Assembly (NCBI RefSeq): GCF_900177725.1
Contig: NZ_FXAT01000015.1
Location: 1 to 64,000, forward strand
Source of the DNA: Paraburkholderia susongensis
GTDB taxonomy: Bacteria; Pseudomonadota; Gammaproteobacteria; Burkholderiales; Burkholderiaceae
Direction: 5' to 3'
Length of the DNA stretch: 64,000 bases
Shown here: one piece after another, positions 25,636 through 37,116 of the stretch
Numbering within the stretch: the first letter of the stretch is position 1
Layout of the letters: each line of letters starts with the position of its first letter
Notes under the pieces: generated by a model
The model's database searches: none
Told to the model about the DNA's origin: nothing
Seen by the model: the letters and a program-made list of their open reading frames with translations, nothing else
Translations under genes and position numbers: made by a program

Positions 25636-26520
25636 ATGGAAAAGCGCTCCCATTTCGGCACCAGCGCCCTGCCCTATCTGCTCGTCGCGCCGCAGTTGCT
25701 CATCACGCTGGTGTTCTTCCTGTGGCCGGCGGGCGAAGCGCTCTGGCAATCGACACAAAGCCAGGACGCGTTCGGCACGTCGAGCGAATTCGTCGGACTC
25801 GCGAACTTCGGGCAGCTCTTCGCCGACCCGCTGTATCTGGCGTCGTTCAACACGACGATCGTGTTTTGCGCGCTCGTCACCGTGTCGGGCCTCGTGATCT
25901 CGCTCTTGCTCGCGGTCTGCGCGGATCGCGTGACGCGCGGCAAAAGGTCCTATCAAACGTTGCTGATCTGGCCATACGCGGTCGCGCCCGCTATCGCCGC
26001 AGTGCTGTGGTCGTTCCTGTTCAACCCGAGCATCGGCCTCGTCACGTATGCGCTCGCGAAATACGGCATCGTGTGGAATCACGCGCTGAACCCCGGTCAG
26101 GCGATGTTCCTCGTCGTGCTCGCGTCGGTCTGGCAGCAGGTCAGCTATAACTTCCTGTTCTTCTACGCGGGCCTGCAGGCGATTCCGCGCTCGCTGATCG
26201 AAGCGGCCGCGATCGATGGCGCCGGCCCGGTGCGGCGCTTCTTCGGCATCGCACTGCCGCTGCTGTCGCCGACCACGTTCTTTCTGCTGGTGATCAACAT
26301 CACCTACGCGTTCTTCGACACCTTCCCGGTGATCGATGCCGCGACCGGCGGCGGCCCCGGCCAGGCCACCCGCACGCTGATCTACAAGATCTTCGCGGAA
26401 GGCTTCCAGGGGCTCGACATCGGCAGTTCGGGCGCGCAGTCGGTCGTGCTGATGATCATCGTCGTGGCGCTGACCGTCGTGCAATTCCGTTTCATCGAAC
26501 GCAGGGTTCAATACTCATGA
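25636..26520 (+). CDS. ugpA: sn-glycerol-3-phosphate ABC transporter, permease UgpA
   Basis: 294 residues with six transmembrane segments. The EAA loop that docks the ATPase is EAAAIDGAGPVRRFFGIALPLLSP. The start at 25636 (MEKRSHFG) follows a GGGAA stretch. The stop overlaps the ugpE start by four bases (ATGA), so the two permeases are co-translated. Confidence 0.93.
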   Translation: MEKRSHFGTSALPYLLVAPQLLITLVFFLWPAGEALWQSTQSQDAFGTSSEFVGLANFGQLFADPLYLASFNTTIVFCALVTVSGLVISLLLAVCADRVTRGKRSYQTLLIWPYAVAPAIAAVLWSFLFNPSIGLVTYALAKYGIVWNHALNPGQAMFLVVLASVWQQVSYNFLFFYAGLQAIPRSLIEAAAIDGAGPVRRFFGIALPLLSPTTFFLLVINITYAFFDTFPVIDAATGGGPGQATRTLIYKIFAEGFQGLDIGSSGAQSVVLMIIVVALTVVQFRFIERRVQYS

Positions 26521-27362
26521 TCGAGAACCGCCGCGGTTTCGACCTCTTCTGCCACGCGGTGCTGCTCGTCGGCGTCGCGCTGGTGGTGTTTCCCGTGTAT
26601 GTCGCGTTCTGCGCGGCGACGATGAGCGAACACGAAGTGTTCACGGTGCCGCTGTCGCTCGTGCCGAGCACGCATCTGTTCGAGAACATCGCCACCATCT
26701 GGACGCAGGGCACCGGCAACGCGGCGGCGCCGTTCAATCGCATGCTGCTCAACAGCCTCGTGATGGCGCTCACGATCGCGATCGGCAAGATCGCCGTGTC
26801 GATGATCTCCGCGTACGCGATCGTGTACTTCCGCTTTCCGTTTCGCACGTTCGCGTTCTGGCTGATTTTCGTCACGCTGATGCTGCCGGTCGAAGTGCGG
26901 ATTTTCCCGACCGTGGAGGTCGTGTCGTCGATGCATCTGAGCAATACCTACACCGGTTTGACGCTGCCGCTGATCGCGTCGGCGACCGCGACGTTCCTGT
27001 TCCGCCAGTTCTTCAAGACGCTGCCGGAGGAACTGATGGAAGCCGCGCGCATCGACGGCGCGGGCGCGCTGCGCTTCTTCTGGGACGTCGTGCTGCCGCT
27101 CTCGCGGACCACGATGGCGGCGCTCTTCGTGATCACGTTCATTTACGGCTGGAACCAGTATCTGTGGCCGATCCTGATTACGAGCCAGCAGTCGCTGACC
27201 ACCGCCGTGATCGGCATCAAGGGGATGATCGCCTCGGGCGACACCGCGACCGAATGGCATCTGGTGATGACGGCCACACTGCTCGCGATGCTGCCGCCGC
27301 TCGTGGTCGTGTTGACGATGCAGCGCTGGTTCGTGCGCGGCCTCGTGGATTCGGAGAAATGA
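26517..27362 (+). CDS. ugpE: sn-glycerol-3-phosphate ABC transporter, permease UgpE
   Basis: 281 residues with six predicted transmembrane segments, and the EAA loop EAARIDGAGALRFFWDVVLPLSR. It pairs with UgpA to form the membrane channel. The 120 bases after it hold no gene and lead to ugpC. Confidence 0.93.
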   Translation: MIENRRGFDLFCHAVLLVGVALVVFPVYVAFCAATMSEHEVFTVPLSLVPSTHLFENIATIWTQGTGNAAAPFNRMLLNSLVMALTIAIGKIAVSMISAYAIVYFRFPFRTFAFWLIFVTLMLPVEVRIFPTVEVVSSMHLSNTYTGLTLPLIASATATFLFRQFFKTLPEELMEAARIDGAGALRFFWDVVLPLSRTTMAALFVITFIYGWNQYLWPILITSQQSLTTAVIGIKGMIASGDTATEWHLVMTATLLAMLPPLVVVLTMQRWFVRGLVDSEK

Positions 27363-27483
27363 GCCGCTACGGCAGCGCGCGCCGCGACGTGCGCTGCCGC
27401 ATCGACTGGAACACCACACCGCGCGAATCACGCCAATCAAAAGCGACGCGCGACAGGCACTCAAAAGCAAAGGCTAGAACGGC

Positions 27484-28572
27484 ATGGCTGCACTGACTCT
27501 GCAAGGCGTTAAGAAAACCTACGACGGCAAACAGTTCGTGCTGCACGGCATCGACGTCGACGTGGCCGACGGCGAGTTCGTCGTGATGGTCGGGCCGTCC
27601 GGCTGCGGCAAGTCCACCTTGCTGCGGATGGTGGCCGGGCTCGAGCGCATCTCCGACGGCCGCATCTCGATCTCCGGCAAGGTCGTCAACGAGCTGGAGC
27701 CGAAGGATCGCAACATCGCGATGGTGTTTCAGAACTACGCGCTGTATCCGCATATGAGCGTGGCCGAGAACATGGGCTACGCGCTGAAGATCGCGGGCAT
27801 CGACCGCGCGCAGATCGCAAAGCGCGTGGAAGCCGCCGCGCAGATTCTCGAACTCGGGCCGCTCCTGCAACGCAGGCCGCGCGAACTGTCGGGCGGGCAG
27901 CGGCAGCGCGTCGCGATGGGCCGCGCGATCGTACGCGAGCCGGCGGTGTTTCTGTTCGACGAACCGCTGTCGAATCTCGACGCGCGTCTGCGCGTGCAGA
28001 TGCGCCTCGAAATCCAGCGTCTGCATGCGCGCCTCGCGACCACGAGCCTGTACGTCACGCACGATCAGATCGAAGCGATGACTCTGGCGCAGCGCGTGAT
28101 CGTCATGAACAAGGGCCACGCCGAGCAGATCGGCGCGCCGACCGAGGTCTACGAGCGGCCTGCCACGGTGTTCGTCGCGAGCTTCATCGGCTCGCCGGGG
28201 ATGAACCTGCTCGAAGGCCGCGTGTCGGACGACGGCTCGACGTTCGAAGTCGCCGGCAACGGCCCGAAGCTGCCGCTCGCGGGCGTGCCGGCGATCGGCC
28301 GCGAGGTCGCGACGGGCCGCGAATGGACGCTCGGCATCCGCCCCGAGCATATGAGTCCGGGCACGGCAAACGCATCGCACGCGACGCTCACCGTCGATTC
28401 CTGCGAACTGCTCGGCGCGGACAATCTCGCGCACGGCCGCTGGGGCAAGCACGACGTGACCGCACGGCTGCCGCACGCGCACCGGCCCGCGGCGGGCGAG
28501 GCGCTGCAGGTCGCGCTGCCCGCGCAGCATCTGCACTTCTTCGACCCGGCGACGGGACGGCGCGCGAACTGA
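27484..28572 (+). CDS. ugpC: sn-glycerol-3-phosphate ABC transporter, ATPase UgpC
   Basis: 362 residues. The Walker A motif GPSGCGKST is at 37-45, the signature LSGGQRQRVAMGRA precedes Walker B VFLFDEPLSNLD, and a switch histidine lies in VTHDQ. A C-terminal TOBE/regulatory domain (about 240-360) includes LGIRPEHM, as in MalK-like ATPases. It powers glycerol-3-phosphate import. It has no clear ribosome binding site, and an MsiK-like multi-transporter ATPase is the alternative, but the context supports UgpC. Confidence 0.93.
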   Translation: MAALTLQGVKKTYDGKQFVLHGIDVDVADGEFVVMVGPSGCGKSTLLRMVAGLERISDGRISISGKVVNELEPKDRNIAMVFQNYALYPHMSVAENMGYALKIAGIDRAQIAKRVEAAAQILELGPLLQRRPRELSGGQRQRVAMGRAIVREPAVFLFDEPLSNLDARLRVQMRLEIQRLHARLATTSLYVTHDQIEAMTLAQRVIVMNKGHAEQIGAPTEVYERPATVFVASFIGSPGMNLLEGRVSDDGSTFEVAGNGPKLPLAGVPAIGREVATGREWTLGIRPEHMSPGTANASHATLTVDSCELLGADNLAHGRWGKHDVTARLPHAHRPAAGEALQVALPAQHLHFFDPATGRRAN

Positions 28573-28831
28573 CACGGGGTTGGCGCGCCGTGGCGGCGTC
28601 CCGCGGCTCGCGCCGCCAGAAGAGGGTCCGCCAGCGGCACTCCCCCTGCCGCCCGCCTCTCGCCGCGAAGTACAATGCCACCTGAACCACCACCGCGCGC
28701 GGGAGCGTCGTCGAGCATGACGCCGCGCCGGCCGGCGCCGGGCACTCAGCCCGGTCTTCACACTGATTACCCATTCACCCTCGACTGCCCGCCCCCTCGC
28801 GGCCGGCGTCGTCAACGTCTACTGCAAGCAA

Positions 28832-30496
<1,665 letters not shown>

Positions 30497-30590
30497 GCGA
30501 ACGGGGCGGGTGGCCCGTCCGGCAGGCGCCGGATGGGCCGGATGGGCCGGTCACAATCCCACCGCGCCACGCGGTGACGAGGAGACAAGC

Positions 30591-31712
30591 ATGGCGATGT
30601 CGAAGGGCAGACGCTGGATCGTCGTCGTGGGCGGCACGCTGCTGGCGTTGATTCTCGTCGTAATCGGCCTGCTGCAGTTCGCGCAACAGGAAATCAGGAA
30701 TCGCGTGAGCGCGGCGCTCGGCCCGCTCGGCAGCGCCGAAAGCATCGACGTCGGCCTCACCTCGGTCCACCTCACCCATGTCCTGCTGAAGGCGCCGCCG
30801 GATTGGCCCGCCGGCGAACCGCTGCGCGCCGACGAAATCACCATCACACCGGATGTGCGCGATCTGCTCGCGCGGCGCATGCACATCCGCGAAGTCGTGG
30901 TGCGCGGCTTCGACATGGCCGTGCTGCGCGCGAAGGACGGCTCGCTCAATCTGCTGCCGAACCTGCGCGAATCGCTGAACCGCTCCAATCAGCAGACGAA
31001 CAGCACGGCGCCGTCGATCCCGCGCGAGGAGCTGGTCGATCACATCCGCTTCGAGCAGGGCAACTTCCATTTCTACGACATGACCGTCGGGCCGCCGCCG
31101 TTCAAGGTGACGGTCAGCAACGCCAACGCGAGGGTCGACAATCTGCATCTGCCGTCGCTCGCCGAGCCGACCAATGTCAGCGTCAGCGGCTCGATCAAAG
31201 GTCCGGCGCATACGGGCACGGTTGCGTTCAACGGCTGGATCAAGATCGCGAGCCGCGATTCGCAGACCACGAGCAAGCTGCACGGCGTCGATATCGCGAT
31301 GCTCGATCCGTATCTGTTGAAGAAGGCCGGTTCGCGGACACAAGTCACGGGCGGCACGGTGGATCTCACGGTGGAATCGAGCGTGCGCAACTATCATCTG
31401 CATGCGCCCGGCACGGTGACGATCCACGGTCTGCAACTCGCGCAAAGCGACGACCCGCTCGACACCTTCATGTCGATTCCGACGCGCGCCGCCGTCGCCG
31501 CGCTGAAGGCGCACAACGGTGACATCACGCTGCATTTCGTGCTCGACGGCGACTTGCGCGATCCGAAGTTTTCGGTGCGTGAAGGGATTCTCAAACGCAT
31601 TGGTGCCGGGTTTGCGTCGGCACTCGGCGTCAGTGTCGAAGGGGTGGCGAAGGGCGCTGGCGAGACCGTGAAGGGGCTTGGGGATGCGTTGAAGAGTCTG
31701 TTGGGGCGGTAG
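30591..31712 (+). CDS. AsmA/DUF748-like membrane-anchored protein
   Basis: 373 residues. A single N-terminal membrane anchor (about 9-28, rich in V/L/I/G) is followed by a periplasmic beta-rich region with the repetitive strands seen in AsmA and DUF748 proteins (ADEITITPDVRDLLARR, GSLNLLPNLRES, FYDMTVGPPPFKVTVSNANARVDNL). The C-terminal 40 residues form a Gly/Lys-rich amphipathic segment. AsmA-like proteins are thought to act in lipid traffic between membranes. The ATG at 30591 follows GAGGAGAC. The gene is 94 bases after ettA. Confidence 0.75.
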   Translation: MAMSKGRRWIVVVGGTLLALILVVIGLLQFAQQEIRNRVSAALGPLGSAESIDVGLTSVHLTHVLLKAPPDWPAGEPLRADEITITPDVRDLLARRMHIREVVVRGFDMAVLRAKDGSLNLLPNLRESLNRSNQQTNSTAPSIPREELVDHIRFEQGNFHFYDMTVGPPPFKVTVSNANARVDNLHLPSLAEPTNVSVSGSIKGPAHTGTVAFNGWIKIASRDSQTTSKLHGVDIAMLDPYLLKKAGSRTQVTGGTVDLTVESSVRNYHLHAPGTVTIHGLQLAQSDDPLDTFMSIPTRAAVAALKAHNGDITLHFVLDGDLRDPKFSVREGILKRIGAGFASALGVSVEGVAKGAGETVKGLGDALKSLLGR

Positions 31713-31801
31713 GCTTCGATGGCAGCCAGGTGACGAAGTGACGGCGAAGCAACGACAAAGCGCTGAAAGGCACCACGAGCGAAGCACGTCGATGCAAAAA
31801 A

Positions 31802-31836
31802 GAAACGGGCGCCGCGGCAACGCGAACGCCCGTTTC
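31802..31836. terminator. terminator between convergent genes
   Basis: GAAACGGGCG (31802-31811) and CGCCCGTTTC (31827-31836) form a ten-base-pair stem between the AsmA-like gene and the HAD gene, which converge here. Confidence 0.8.
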
Positions 31837-31879
31837 GTCATTCTGGACCTGGGTAGATCAGGCGCTCACGCCAGGCAGT

Positions 31880-32503
31880 TCAAACCGGCAAACCCAACTC
31901 GCGCAGCTTCGCTCCGGTTTGCGCCGCGTTCGTGTGATGCACGCCGTGCCAGCCAAGCGCCGTTGCGGCTTCGGCGTTCCTGAGGTTGTCGTCGATGAAC
32001 ACCAGTTCGCCTGGCTCGATGCCGGGCAGTTGCGCGTCGATGCGCTCACGCATTTCCGCGAAGATCGCCGGATCGGGCTTCACGAGCTTCACGCGCCCCG
32101 ACACGACGATGTCGCGAAACCGCCGCAGCACCGGGTAGTGCTCCCATGCGTACGGAAACGTCTCCGCCGACCAGTTGGTGAGGCCGAAGAGCGGCACGTT
32201 CGCGGCTTCGAGCTTTTCCATCAGCGCGACGCCGTCTTCGAGCACGCCCGCCACCATCTCGTGCCAGCGCTCGTAGAACGCGCGGATCAGCGGCTCGTGG
32301 CCGGGAAACTTCGCGATCAGTTCGTCAGTCGCTTCGACGATCGGCTGGCCGCCGTCCTGGCGGATCACCCAGTCCATCGAGCAGACGTGCGTGAGAAACC
32401 AGCGGCGCTCGGCTTCGTCGGGAATCAGCTCGCGGTACAGGTACTCGGGACTCCAGTCGATCAGCACGCCGCCGAAATCGAACACCACTGCCTTGATCGT
32501 CAT
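31880..32503 (-). CDS. HAD-superfamily hydrolase (YihX-like)
   Basis: 207 residues. Motif I is FDFGGVLIDW with nucleophile D9; G replaces the usual second aspartate, as in the YihX subfamily of phosphatases. LTNWS is motif II, K in VKPDPAIF is motif III, and FIDDNLRNAEAA is motif IV. A sugar-phosphate phosphatase is likely; a haloacid dehalogenase is the alternative. The start at 32503 follows a GGAG site at 8 bases; an upstream in-frame ATG exists at 32521. It lies 30 bases after the M24 aminopeptidase gene in the same direction. Confidence 0.85.
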   Translation of the reverse strand: MTIKAVVFDFGGVLIDWSPEYLYRELIPDEAERRWFLTHVCSMDWVIRQDGGQPIVEATDELIAKFPGHEPLIRAFYERWHEMVAGVLEDGVALMEKLEAANVPLFGLTNWSAETFPYAWEHYPVLRRFRDIVVSGRVKLVKPDPAIFAEMRERIDAQLPGIEPGELVFIDDNLRNAEAATALGWHGVHHTNAAQTGAKLRELGLPV

Positions 32504-32533
32504 GCACGCTCCATTCGCCATGTCTCGCTACGT

Positions 32534-34348
32534 TCAGATGGGTTGCGTGCGCAATTCGAGCCACGCTTTCGCGTCGCCGGACACATGCGGCGAGAGGCGC
32601 GTGCGAACGGTCTCGTGATACGCGTTGAGCCACGCGCGCTCGTCGTCGCGCAGCAGCGATAGCTCGATGCAGCGCGTGTCGATCGGGCATAGCGTCAGCG
32701 TCTCGAACTTGAGGAAATCGCCGAATTCGGTTTTTCCCGCAGCGACGTTGAGCACGAGGTTTTCGATCCGCACGCCCCACTTGCCCGACCGATAGAGACC
32801 CGGCTCATTCGACGTAATCATGCCCTCTTCCATCGCGGTCCATGGTTCGGCGGCCGCATAGTGCGAGATCACCTGCGGGCCTTCATGCACGTTCAGGAAA
32901 TAGCCGACGCCGTGACCCGTGCCGTGGCCGTAATCGGCACCAGCTTCCCAGATCGGCGCGCGCGCGATCGCGTCGAGCATCGGCGAGCGGATGCCGCGCG
33001 GAAATTGCGCGCGCGACAACGCGATCATGCCTTTGAGCACGATCGTGAAATCGCGCCGCTGCGCGTCGCTCGGCGTGCCGACCGGCACGACGCGCGTGAT
33101 GTCGGTGGTGCCGCTCAAATATTGGCCGCCCGAGTCGATCAGCAACAGGCCGTTGCCCTCGATCACCGCATGCGACTCTTCGGTCGCGCGATAGTGCGGC
33201 ATCGCGCCGTTCGCGTTGAAGCCCGCGATCGTCGCGAAGCTCAGCGACACGAAGCCGGGACGGCGCGCGCGGGCGGCCGTCAGGCGTTCGTCGATGGTCA
33301 GCTCGGTGATGCGCTCGCGGCCCAACGCGCTTTCGAACCACGCGAAGAATTCGGTGAGCGCGGCGCCGTCCTGTTCCATCGTTGCGCGCACGTGCGCGGC
33401 GTTCGCGGCGGTCTTGCGCGACTTCAGGAACGTCGACGGATTGACCGCCTCGACCACCTTGACCGACGGCGGCACCGCCTGCAGCGAACCGTACGTGATG
33501 CGGCGCGGATCGATCAGCAGCGTGCTGCCGGCCGGCAGCGCGGCGAGCGCATCGGCGGCTTTCGCATAGGGCTCGACGCTGATGCCGTCTTGCGCGAGCA
33601 CCTCGGCGAGCGCCGACGGCACCTTGCCATCGGCGATAAAGAGCGATGCGCGATCGACACCGATCAGCGCGTGCGCGACGAACACCGGGTTGTAGCTGAC
33701 GTCGGCGCCGCGCAGGTTCAGCAGCCACGCGAGGTCGTCGAGCGTCGAGATGAAGTGCCATTGCGCGCCTTTGTCGGCCATCGCGCGGCGCACCTGCGCG
33801 AGCTTCTCCGCGCGCGCGACGTCCGCTTGCGGCGCGGCATGCTCGAACACCGCGTCGGCCGGCAGCGATGGGCGCTGCGCCCAGATTGCGTCGAACAGAT
33901 CGGCGTCGGTGCGCAGTTGCACGCCGCACGCGCTCAGCGCGGCGCTCAACGCGCGCGCCGCGGCCACGCCAAGCACCGCGCCGTCCACGCCGACCGTGCC
34001 GCCGTTCGCGACGTTCTGCGCGAGCCATTCGAAATGCGGTGTGGTTTGCTGGCCGCCCGTCATTTTCATCAGTTGGACGCCGGTGCCGGCCAGTTGCGCG
34101 CTCGCCTGCTCCCAGTAGCGGCTGTCGGTCCAGACGCCGGCGAAGTCAGCGGTCACGATCAGCGTACCGGCCGAGCCGGTGAAGCCCGAGAGCCACTGGC
34201 GCCCCTGCCAGCGTCCGGGCAGATACTCGGACAGGTGCGGGTCCGCGGACGGCACGAGGTAAGCGGCGATGCCTTCGCGCGCCATCGCGGCGCGCAGGCT
34301 CGCAAGGCGCTCGGGAATGGAGGAGGTTTCGGGAAGTCGGGCGTTCAT
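32534..34348 (-). CDS. Xaa-Pro aminopeptidase family protein (M24B)
   Basis: 604 residues. It has two creatinase-type N-terminal domains (about 10-310) and a pita-bread peptidase domain (about 310-540) with the metal ligands: DSGGQYLSGTTDITR, GHGTGHGVGYFLNVHEGP, EEGMITSNEPGLY and ENLVL. This long three-domain form resembles eukaryotic aminopeptidase P, and is longer than E. coli PepP (about 440). A C-terminal domain follows. It should remove N-terminal residues that precede proline. Confidence 0.92.
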   Translation of the reverse strand: MNARLPETSSIPERLASLRAAMAREGIAAYLVPSADPHLSEYLPGRWQGRQWLSGFTGSAGTLIVTADFAGVWTDSRYWEQASAQLAGTGVQLMKMTGGQQTTPHFEWLAQNVANGGTVGVDGAVLGVAAARALSAALSACGVQLRTDADLFDAIWAQRPSLPADAVFEHAAPQADVARAEKLAQVRRAMADKGAQWHFISTLDDLAWLLNLRGADVSYNPVFVAHALIGVDRASLFIADGKVPSALAEVLAQDGISVEPYAKAADALAALPAGSTLLIDPRRITYGSLQAVPPSVKVVEAVNPSTFLKSRKTAANAAHVRATMEQDGAALTEFFAWFESALGRERITELTIDERLTAARARRPGFVSLSFATIAGFNANGAMPHYRATEESHAVIEGNGLLLIDSGGQYLSGTTDITRVVPVGTPSDAQRRDFTIVLKGMIALSRAQFPRGIRSPMLDAIARAPIWEAGADYGHGTGHGVGYFLNVHEGPQVISHYAAAEPWTAMEEGMITSNEPGLYRSGKWGVRIENLVLNVAAGKTEFGDFLKFETLTLCPIDTRCIELSLLRDDERAWLNAYHETVRTRLSPHVSGDAKAWLELRTQPI

Positions 34349-34390
34349 GGAGTTACCTGCAAAGATTCATCGACGGATTGATCGGCGCAT

Positions 34391-34657
34391 TTATCGACGG
34401 CTGGGTTGCCGTGAAAGGAGGCCGACCGTCACGGCGACGGCGATCAGCGCGACGGCGGTGCACACCGGCCATTCGAGCATGTCGCCGTCATGGAAGAGAC
34501 CTGTCACGTTGCCGGCCATGCGCGCGACGCTCGTGCCGAGCACGCCTGCCAGCAGCGCGATCCACCAGCGGGCGCGGCTCGAGCGGCGCAACGGATGCAG
34601 CCACCAGCCCGCAAGGCCGATCGCCACGCCCAGTACAAGGATGCCTGTCCAACCCAT
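34391..34657 (-). CDS. YeaQ/YmgE/GlsB-like small membrane protein
   Basis: 88 residues with three hydrophobic segments (about 4-19, 30-46, 62-80). The pattern MGWTGILVLGVAIGLAGWW followed by a GxxGT helix resembles the transglycosylase-associated protein family. Such proteins are stress-induced membrane proteins of unknown mechanism. It lies 42 bases upstream of the aminopeptidase gene, on the same strand. Confidence 0.7.
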   Translation of the reverse strand: MGWTGILVLGVAIGLAGWWLHPLRRSSRARWWIALLAGVLGTSVARMAGNVTGLFHDGDMLEWPVCTAVALIAVAVTVGLLSRQPSRR

Positions 34658-34921
34658 CAGGAATGGGCTCCTGAGCGGGTTTCCGGGCAGGCTTCCGGAT
34701 GGGCTGCGAAGCGAGCCTCAAAGCGGGACAAAATTAATTTCAGATTCGTCTGATAGGCGAAAGTAGCCGGCAAAGCTAGCATTTTTGCCTCATTAACTAT
34801 AGAAGTTCAGCACGGCGCTTTCCGCATAGCGGTTGAGTTTAGGGGTCGGGATTAGGTTAGGCAAGCTGTAAGCGTGACGAACAGACCTGACTCCCGGCCG
34901 TTGCCAGGCTGACGCCGCGCC

Positions 34922-35632
34922 ATGCGCATCGCCCTTATCGAACCAGACGTGCAACATGCCAAACTGGTCGACCGGCTCATCTTCGCCGGCGGCCATATGT
35001 GCCAGCACTTCACCACCAGCGCCACGTTCCTGCTGCGCGCCACCGACGAATTCTTCGATCTTCTGATCACCGAAAGCTGGGCCGGCGACCATTGCGCCGA
35101 AGACGTGATCCCGCTCGCGCGCTCCATCCTGCCAGGCCTGCCCGTCATGATGATGATCACGGAGCCGCGCGAAAGCCAGATCGTCGCCGCGCTGCATGCC
35201 GGCGCCGACGACTGCATGAGCAAGCCGGTGCGCGGCCCCGAAATGCTGGCCCGGGTCGAAGCGCTGCAGCGCCGCGCGGGCCTGCGGCGGCCGGCCAACC
35301 GGCGGCGGGACGTCATCGGCGGGTATTCGTTCGACGCGGCGCACTTCGCCGTGGCCTTCCGCGGGCTGACCGTCATCCTGACACCCAAGGAATTCCGCCT
35401 CGCGCTGCTGCTGTTCAACAATCTGGCGCGCCCGGTGTCGCGCGCGCATATCCTCGAAACCGTGTGGGCGCGCCGTCGCGACGTAAAGTCGCGCACCATC
35501 GACACGCACGCGTCGCGGGTGCGCAGCAAGCTGCAGTTGCGCCCCGAGCTTGGCTACTCGCTGGTGCCGGTCTATGGTTACGGCTACCAGCTCGACGCGA
35601 TTCCGCTGGAGAGCATGACGGGCGCGGGCTGA
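34922..35632 (+). CDS. OmpR-family response regulator lacking the phospho-acceptor aspartate
   Basis: 236 residues. The receiver domain (about 1-120) aligns with the acidic pocket (E7, D9), the T/S switch region (MMMITEP) and the conserved lysine in CMSKPVRG, but the phosphorylation-site strand reads DLLITESW, with E51 where an aspartate is expected. A C-terminal winged helix (about 130-230) has the OmpR hallmark LTPKEFRLALLLFNN and a KSRTIDTHASRVRSKL recognition segment. No histidine kinase gene adjoins it. It is likely an orphan regulator whose activity does not depend on ordinary phosphorylation, since glutamate can mimic phospho-aspartate. Confidence 0.88.
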   Translation: MRIALIEPDVQHAKLVDRLIFAGGHMCQHFTTSATFLLRATDEFFDLLITESWAGDHCAEDVIPLARSILPGLPVMMMITEPRESQIVAALHAGADDCMSKPVRGPEMLARVEALQRRAGLRRPANRRRDVIGGYSFDAAHFAVAFRGLTVILTPKEFRLALLLFNNLARPVSRAHILETVWARRRDVKSRTIDTHASRVRSKLQLRPELGYSLVPVYGYGYQLDAIPLESMTGAG

Positions 35633-35679
35633 TGCATGCGGGGTATACAGCGTGCAGAATGTGAAAATCGTGGAAACGC

Positions 35680-35685
35680 TATAAT
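35680..35685 (+). promoter_or_regulatory. -10 element upstream of hemA
   Basis: A perfect TATAAT lies 27 bases before the hemA ATG. The region 17 bases upstream (about 35657-35662, GAATGT) is a poor -35, so an activator may be needed. Confidence 0.5.
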
Positions 35686-35711
35686 ATATGGCTGAACGAT
35701 AGCTCCCCCAA

Positions 35712-36998
35712 ATGCAGCTTCTAACGATCGGAATCAACCATCACACTGCGCCTGTCGCCTTGCGCGAACGCGTGGCGTTTCCGCTCGAACAGATCAAACC
35801 CGCCCTGGACACGTTCAAGGGCATCTGGCTAGGCCGCATGGCGCCCAATTCGCCGGAAGCGGCGATCCTGTCCACCTGCAACCGCACCGAACTCTACTGC
35901 GCCACCGACGACCTCGCCGCGCGCGAAGCCGCGATCCATTGGCTGTCGAAGTATCACAACCTGCCCATCGAGGAACTCGCGCCGCACGTCTACGCGCTAC
36001 CGCAGTCGGAAGCGGTGCGCCATGCGTTTCGCGTCGCGTCGGGGCTCGACTCGATGGTGCTCGGCGAAACGCAGATCGTCGGACAGATGAAGGACGCGGT
36101 GCGCACCGCATCCGAAGCCGGCGCGCTCGGCACCTATCTGAACCAGTTGTTCCAGCGCACCTTCGCCGTCGCGAAGGAAGTGCGCAGCACGACCGAAATC
36201 GGCGCCCAGTCGGTTTCGATGGCCGCCGCCGCCGTGCGCCTCGCGCAGCGCATTTTCGACAAGATCGCGAACCAGCGCGTGCTGTTCATCGGCGCGGGCG
36301 AAATGATCGAGTTGTGCGCGACGCACTTCGCGGCGCAGCAGCCGCGTGAACTCGTGGTCGCGAACCGCACGGCCGAGCGTGGCATGCGGCTCGCCGAGCG
36401 CTTCAACGGCCGGGCCATTCCGCTTTCCGAGCTGCCCGCGCGCATGCACGAATTCGACATCATCGTGTCGTGCACGGCGTCCACGCTGCCGATCATCGGT
36501 CTCGGCGCGGTCGAGCGTGCAGTGAAAGCCCGCCGCCACCGCCCGATCTTCATGGTCGACCTCGCCGTGCCGCGCGACATCGAGCCCGAAGCCGGCCAGC
36601 TCGAAGACGTGTTCCTGTACACCGTCGACGACCTCGGCGCGATCGTCCGCGAGGGCAATGCGTCGCGGCAAGCCGCGGTTGCGCAAGCCGAAGCGATCAT
36701 CGAAACGCGCGTGCAGAACTTCATGCAGTGGCTCGACGCGCGCAGCATCGTGCCGGTGATCCGCCACATGCATACGCAGGCCGATGCGCTGCGCCGCGCC
36801 GAAGTCGAACGCGCGCAAAAAATGCTCGCGCGCGGCGACGACCCGGCCGCGGTGCTCGAAGCACTGTCGCAATCGCTCACCAACAAGCTGATCCACGGTC
36901 CGACGCACGCGCTCAATCGCGCGAGCAGCGACAACCGCGACAAGCTGATCGAACTGATGAGCGGCTTCTACAAACACTCCGGTTCCTCGGAGCGTTAG
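35712..36998 (+). CDS. hemA: glutamyl-tRNA reductase
   Basis: 428 residues. The catalytic cysteine is C56 in LSTCNRTELY; the NADPH-binding domain shows FIGAGEMIELCA and the C-terminal dimerisation helix is present. It reduces glutamyl-tRNA-Glu to glutamate-1-semialdehyde, the committed step of heme synthesis by the C5 route. hemA-prfA-prmC is a conserved neighbourhood across proteobacteria. Confidence 0.97.
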   Translation: MQLLTIGINHHTAPVALRERVAFPLEQIKPALDTFKGIWLGRMAPNSPEAAILSTCNRTELYCATDDLAAREAAIHWLSKYHNLPIEELAPHVYALPQSEAVRHAFRVASGLDSMVLGETQIVGQMKDAVRTASEAGALGTYLNQLFQRTFAVAKEVRSTTEIGAQSVSMAAAAVRLAQRIFDKIANQRVLFIGAGEMIELCATHFAAQQPRELVVANRTAERGMRLAERFNGRAIPLSELPARMHEFDIIVSCTASTLPIIGLGAVERAVKARRHRPIFMVDLAVPRDIEPEAGQLEDVFLYTVDDLGAIVREGNASRQAAVAQAEAIIETRVQNFMQWLDARSIVPVIRHMHTQADALRRAEVERAQKMLARGDDPAAVLEALSQSLTNKLIHGPTHALNRASSDNRDKLIELMSGFYKHSGSSER

Positions 36999-37116
36999 CG
37001 GCGATCGCCGCGCCGTGCGCGCCATTGCAAGTGGCTCGCACCGTGTTTCCGTTCCGGGCATCCGCCCCGCCCCCCTGGCAGCCATCCTTTCCGGAGCCCG
37101 CTCCGCTACCCGTCCG

